A DNA stretch of 6,360 bases from a gamma proteobacterium symbiont of Lucinoma myriamae (GTDB lineage Bacteria > Pseudomonadota > Gammaproteobacteria > GRL18), in contig JAHXIM010000138.1 in assembly GCA_025655635.1 (NCBI GenBank), positions 1-6,360 on the forward strand. Direction: 5' to 3'. Position 1 is the first letter of the stretch. Every line of letters begins with the position of its first letter. Below the pieces are notes generated by a model. It saw only the letters and a list, made by a program, of their open reading frames with translations. It did no database searches and was not told the DNA's origin. A program made the position numbers and the translations under genes. Positions 6,149 to 6,360 of this stretch are shown one piece after another.

Positions 6149-6271
6149 ATGTTACAAATTAATCAACTTAAAGGTGCTGCTGTCAGCCCTAAAAGTGCGA
6201 CCTTTGAGCAGCCTATCGACCTGTTACTCAGCTGCCATGAAAAAATCATACATTTTTCTTCCGCACTATGT
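6149..6271 (+). pseudogene. Hemerythrin-like (HHE domain) protein, N-terminal 41 codons only, interrupted by the element
   Basis: The frame opens at ATG 6149, eight bases after the methyltransferase stop, and reads 'FEQPIDLLLSCHEKIIHFSSALC' (19-41). This resembles the first helix of HHE-type hemerythrin domains ('PLDLL-ACH-RI--F---L'), where the histidine (here H30) helps bind the di-iron centre. The host sequence ends at the TA of the mobile-element end (6271-6272). The frame then continues only through three element-encoded codons to a TGA at 6281-6283. The remaining iron ligands are absent, so this piece cannot make a working hemerythrin. No strong Shine-Dalgarno sequence precedes the ATG. 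The domain assignment rests on one helix and is tentative. Confidence 0.6.
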
Positions 6272-6360
6272 AGTCGATCCTGAAAAAAGATAATCATCAT
6301 GAATCGATAGATTATCGTACAACATTAATTGTAATTTTATTGTTCCTGATCAAATTGTTA
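6271..6360. mobile_element. End of a second insertion-sequence-like element (body lies right of the window)
   Basis: This is the inverted counterpart of the element end at 1-91: bases 6271-6342 align with 91-20 on the opposite strand. The outer tip reads TAGTCGATCCTGAAAAAAGA, and the 16-base identical core lies at 6307-6322. It begins exactly where the hemerythrin-like frame is lost. A small dyad CGATA-GAT-TATCG lies at 6305-6317. No transposase start is visible before the window ends. With 12 differences in 72 positions, the two ends are diverged copies or the two ends of one long-terminal-repeat element type. Confidence 0.6.

Noticed and set aside
20..6342. The whole window as one composite transposon with passenger genes
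   Set aside because: Both edges interrupt host genes right at the inner side of the element ends, and the genes between are ordinary core functions, so independent insertions into chromosomal DNA fit better than cargo. The outer flanks cannot be seen.

Overview
This A+T-rich window looks like a piece of a gammaproteobacterial chromosome. The evidence is a 629-residue E. coli-type ThiC, a DUF2333 inner-membrane protein and a Pcm-like methyltransferase of the kind that starts with a 'NMIEQQIRPW' block. A three-cysteine YeeE/YedE sulfur transporter would suit a sulfur-oxidising or sulfur-scavenging lineage, but that is inference and I cannot name the genus.

Layout, left to right. Bases 1-91 are the end of a mobile element whose body lies outside the window. 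It is followed by the C-terminal remnant of an unidentified host gene (92-318, +). A terminator (346-367) closes a leftward gene for a DUF2333 membrane protein (391-1482), which has its own promoter and an octamer tandem repeat in its leader. A long hairpin (1565-1606) separates it from leftward thiC (1631-3520). The thiC leader holds a plausible promoter, a complete TPP riboswitch (3627-3740) and a hairpin that can hide the ribosome-binding site. A terminator (3841-3870) ends the leftward YeeE/YedE transporter gene (3886-5151). A 326-bp divergent intergenic region (5152-5477) contains -10-like boxes for both directions. A Pcm-like methyltransferase (5478-6140, +) follows, then the first 41 codons of a hemerythrin-like gene (6149-6271). 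That gene is cut off by a second mobile-element end (6271-6360).

The two element ends form an inverted repeat: 60 of 72 positions match without a gap (20-91 against 6271-6342). Both copies stop at a TA dinucleotide next to an interrupted host gene. The most likely reading is two diverged copies of one insertion-sequence type flanking ordinary chromosomal genes. The nearly equal lengths of element at each edge (91 and 90 bases) suggest that the window may be a whole assembly contig that broke in repeats.

Functionally, thiC makes the pyrimidine half of thiamine and is shut off by TPP through its riboswitch. The transporter next door could import a sulfur compound, but a terminator separates the two transcription units. 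I found no new multi-gene system. The most interesting points are the paired element ends that interrupt genes, the Pcm-like protein without the canonical catalytic serine, and 8-bp tandem repeats in two leaders, one of them inside the riboswitch.
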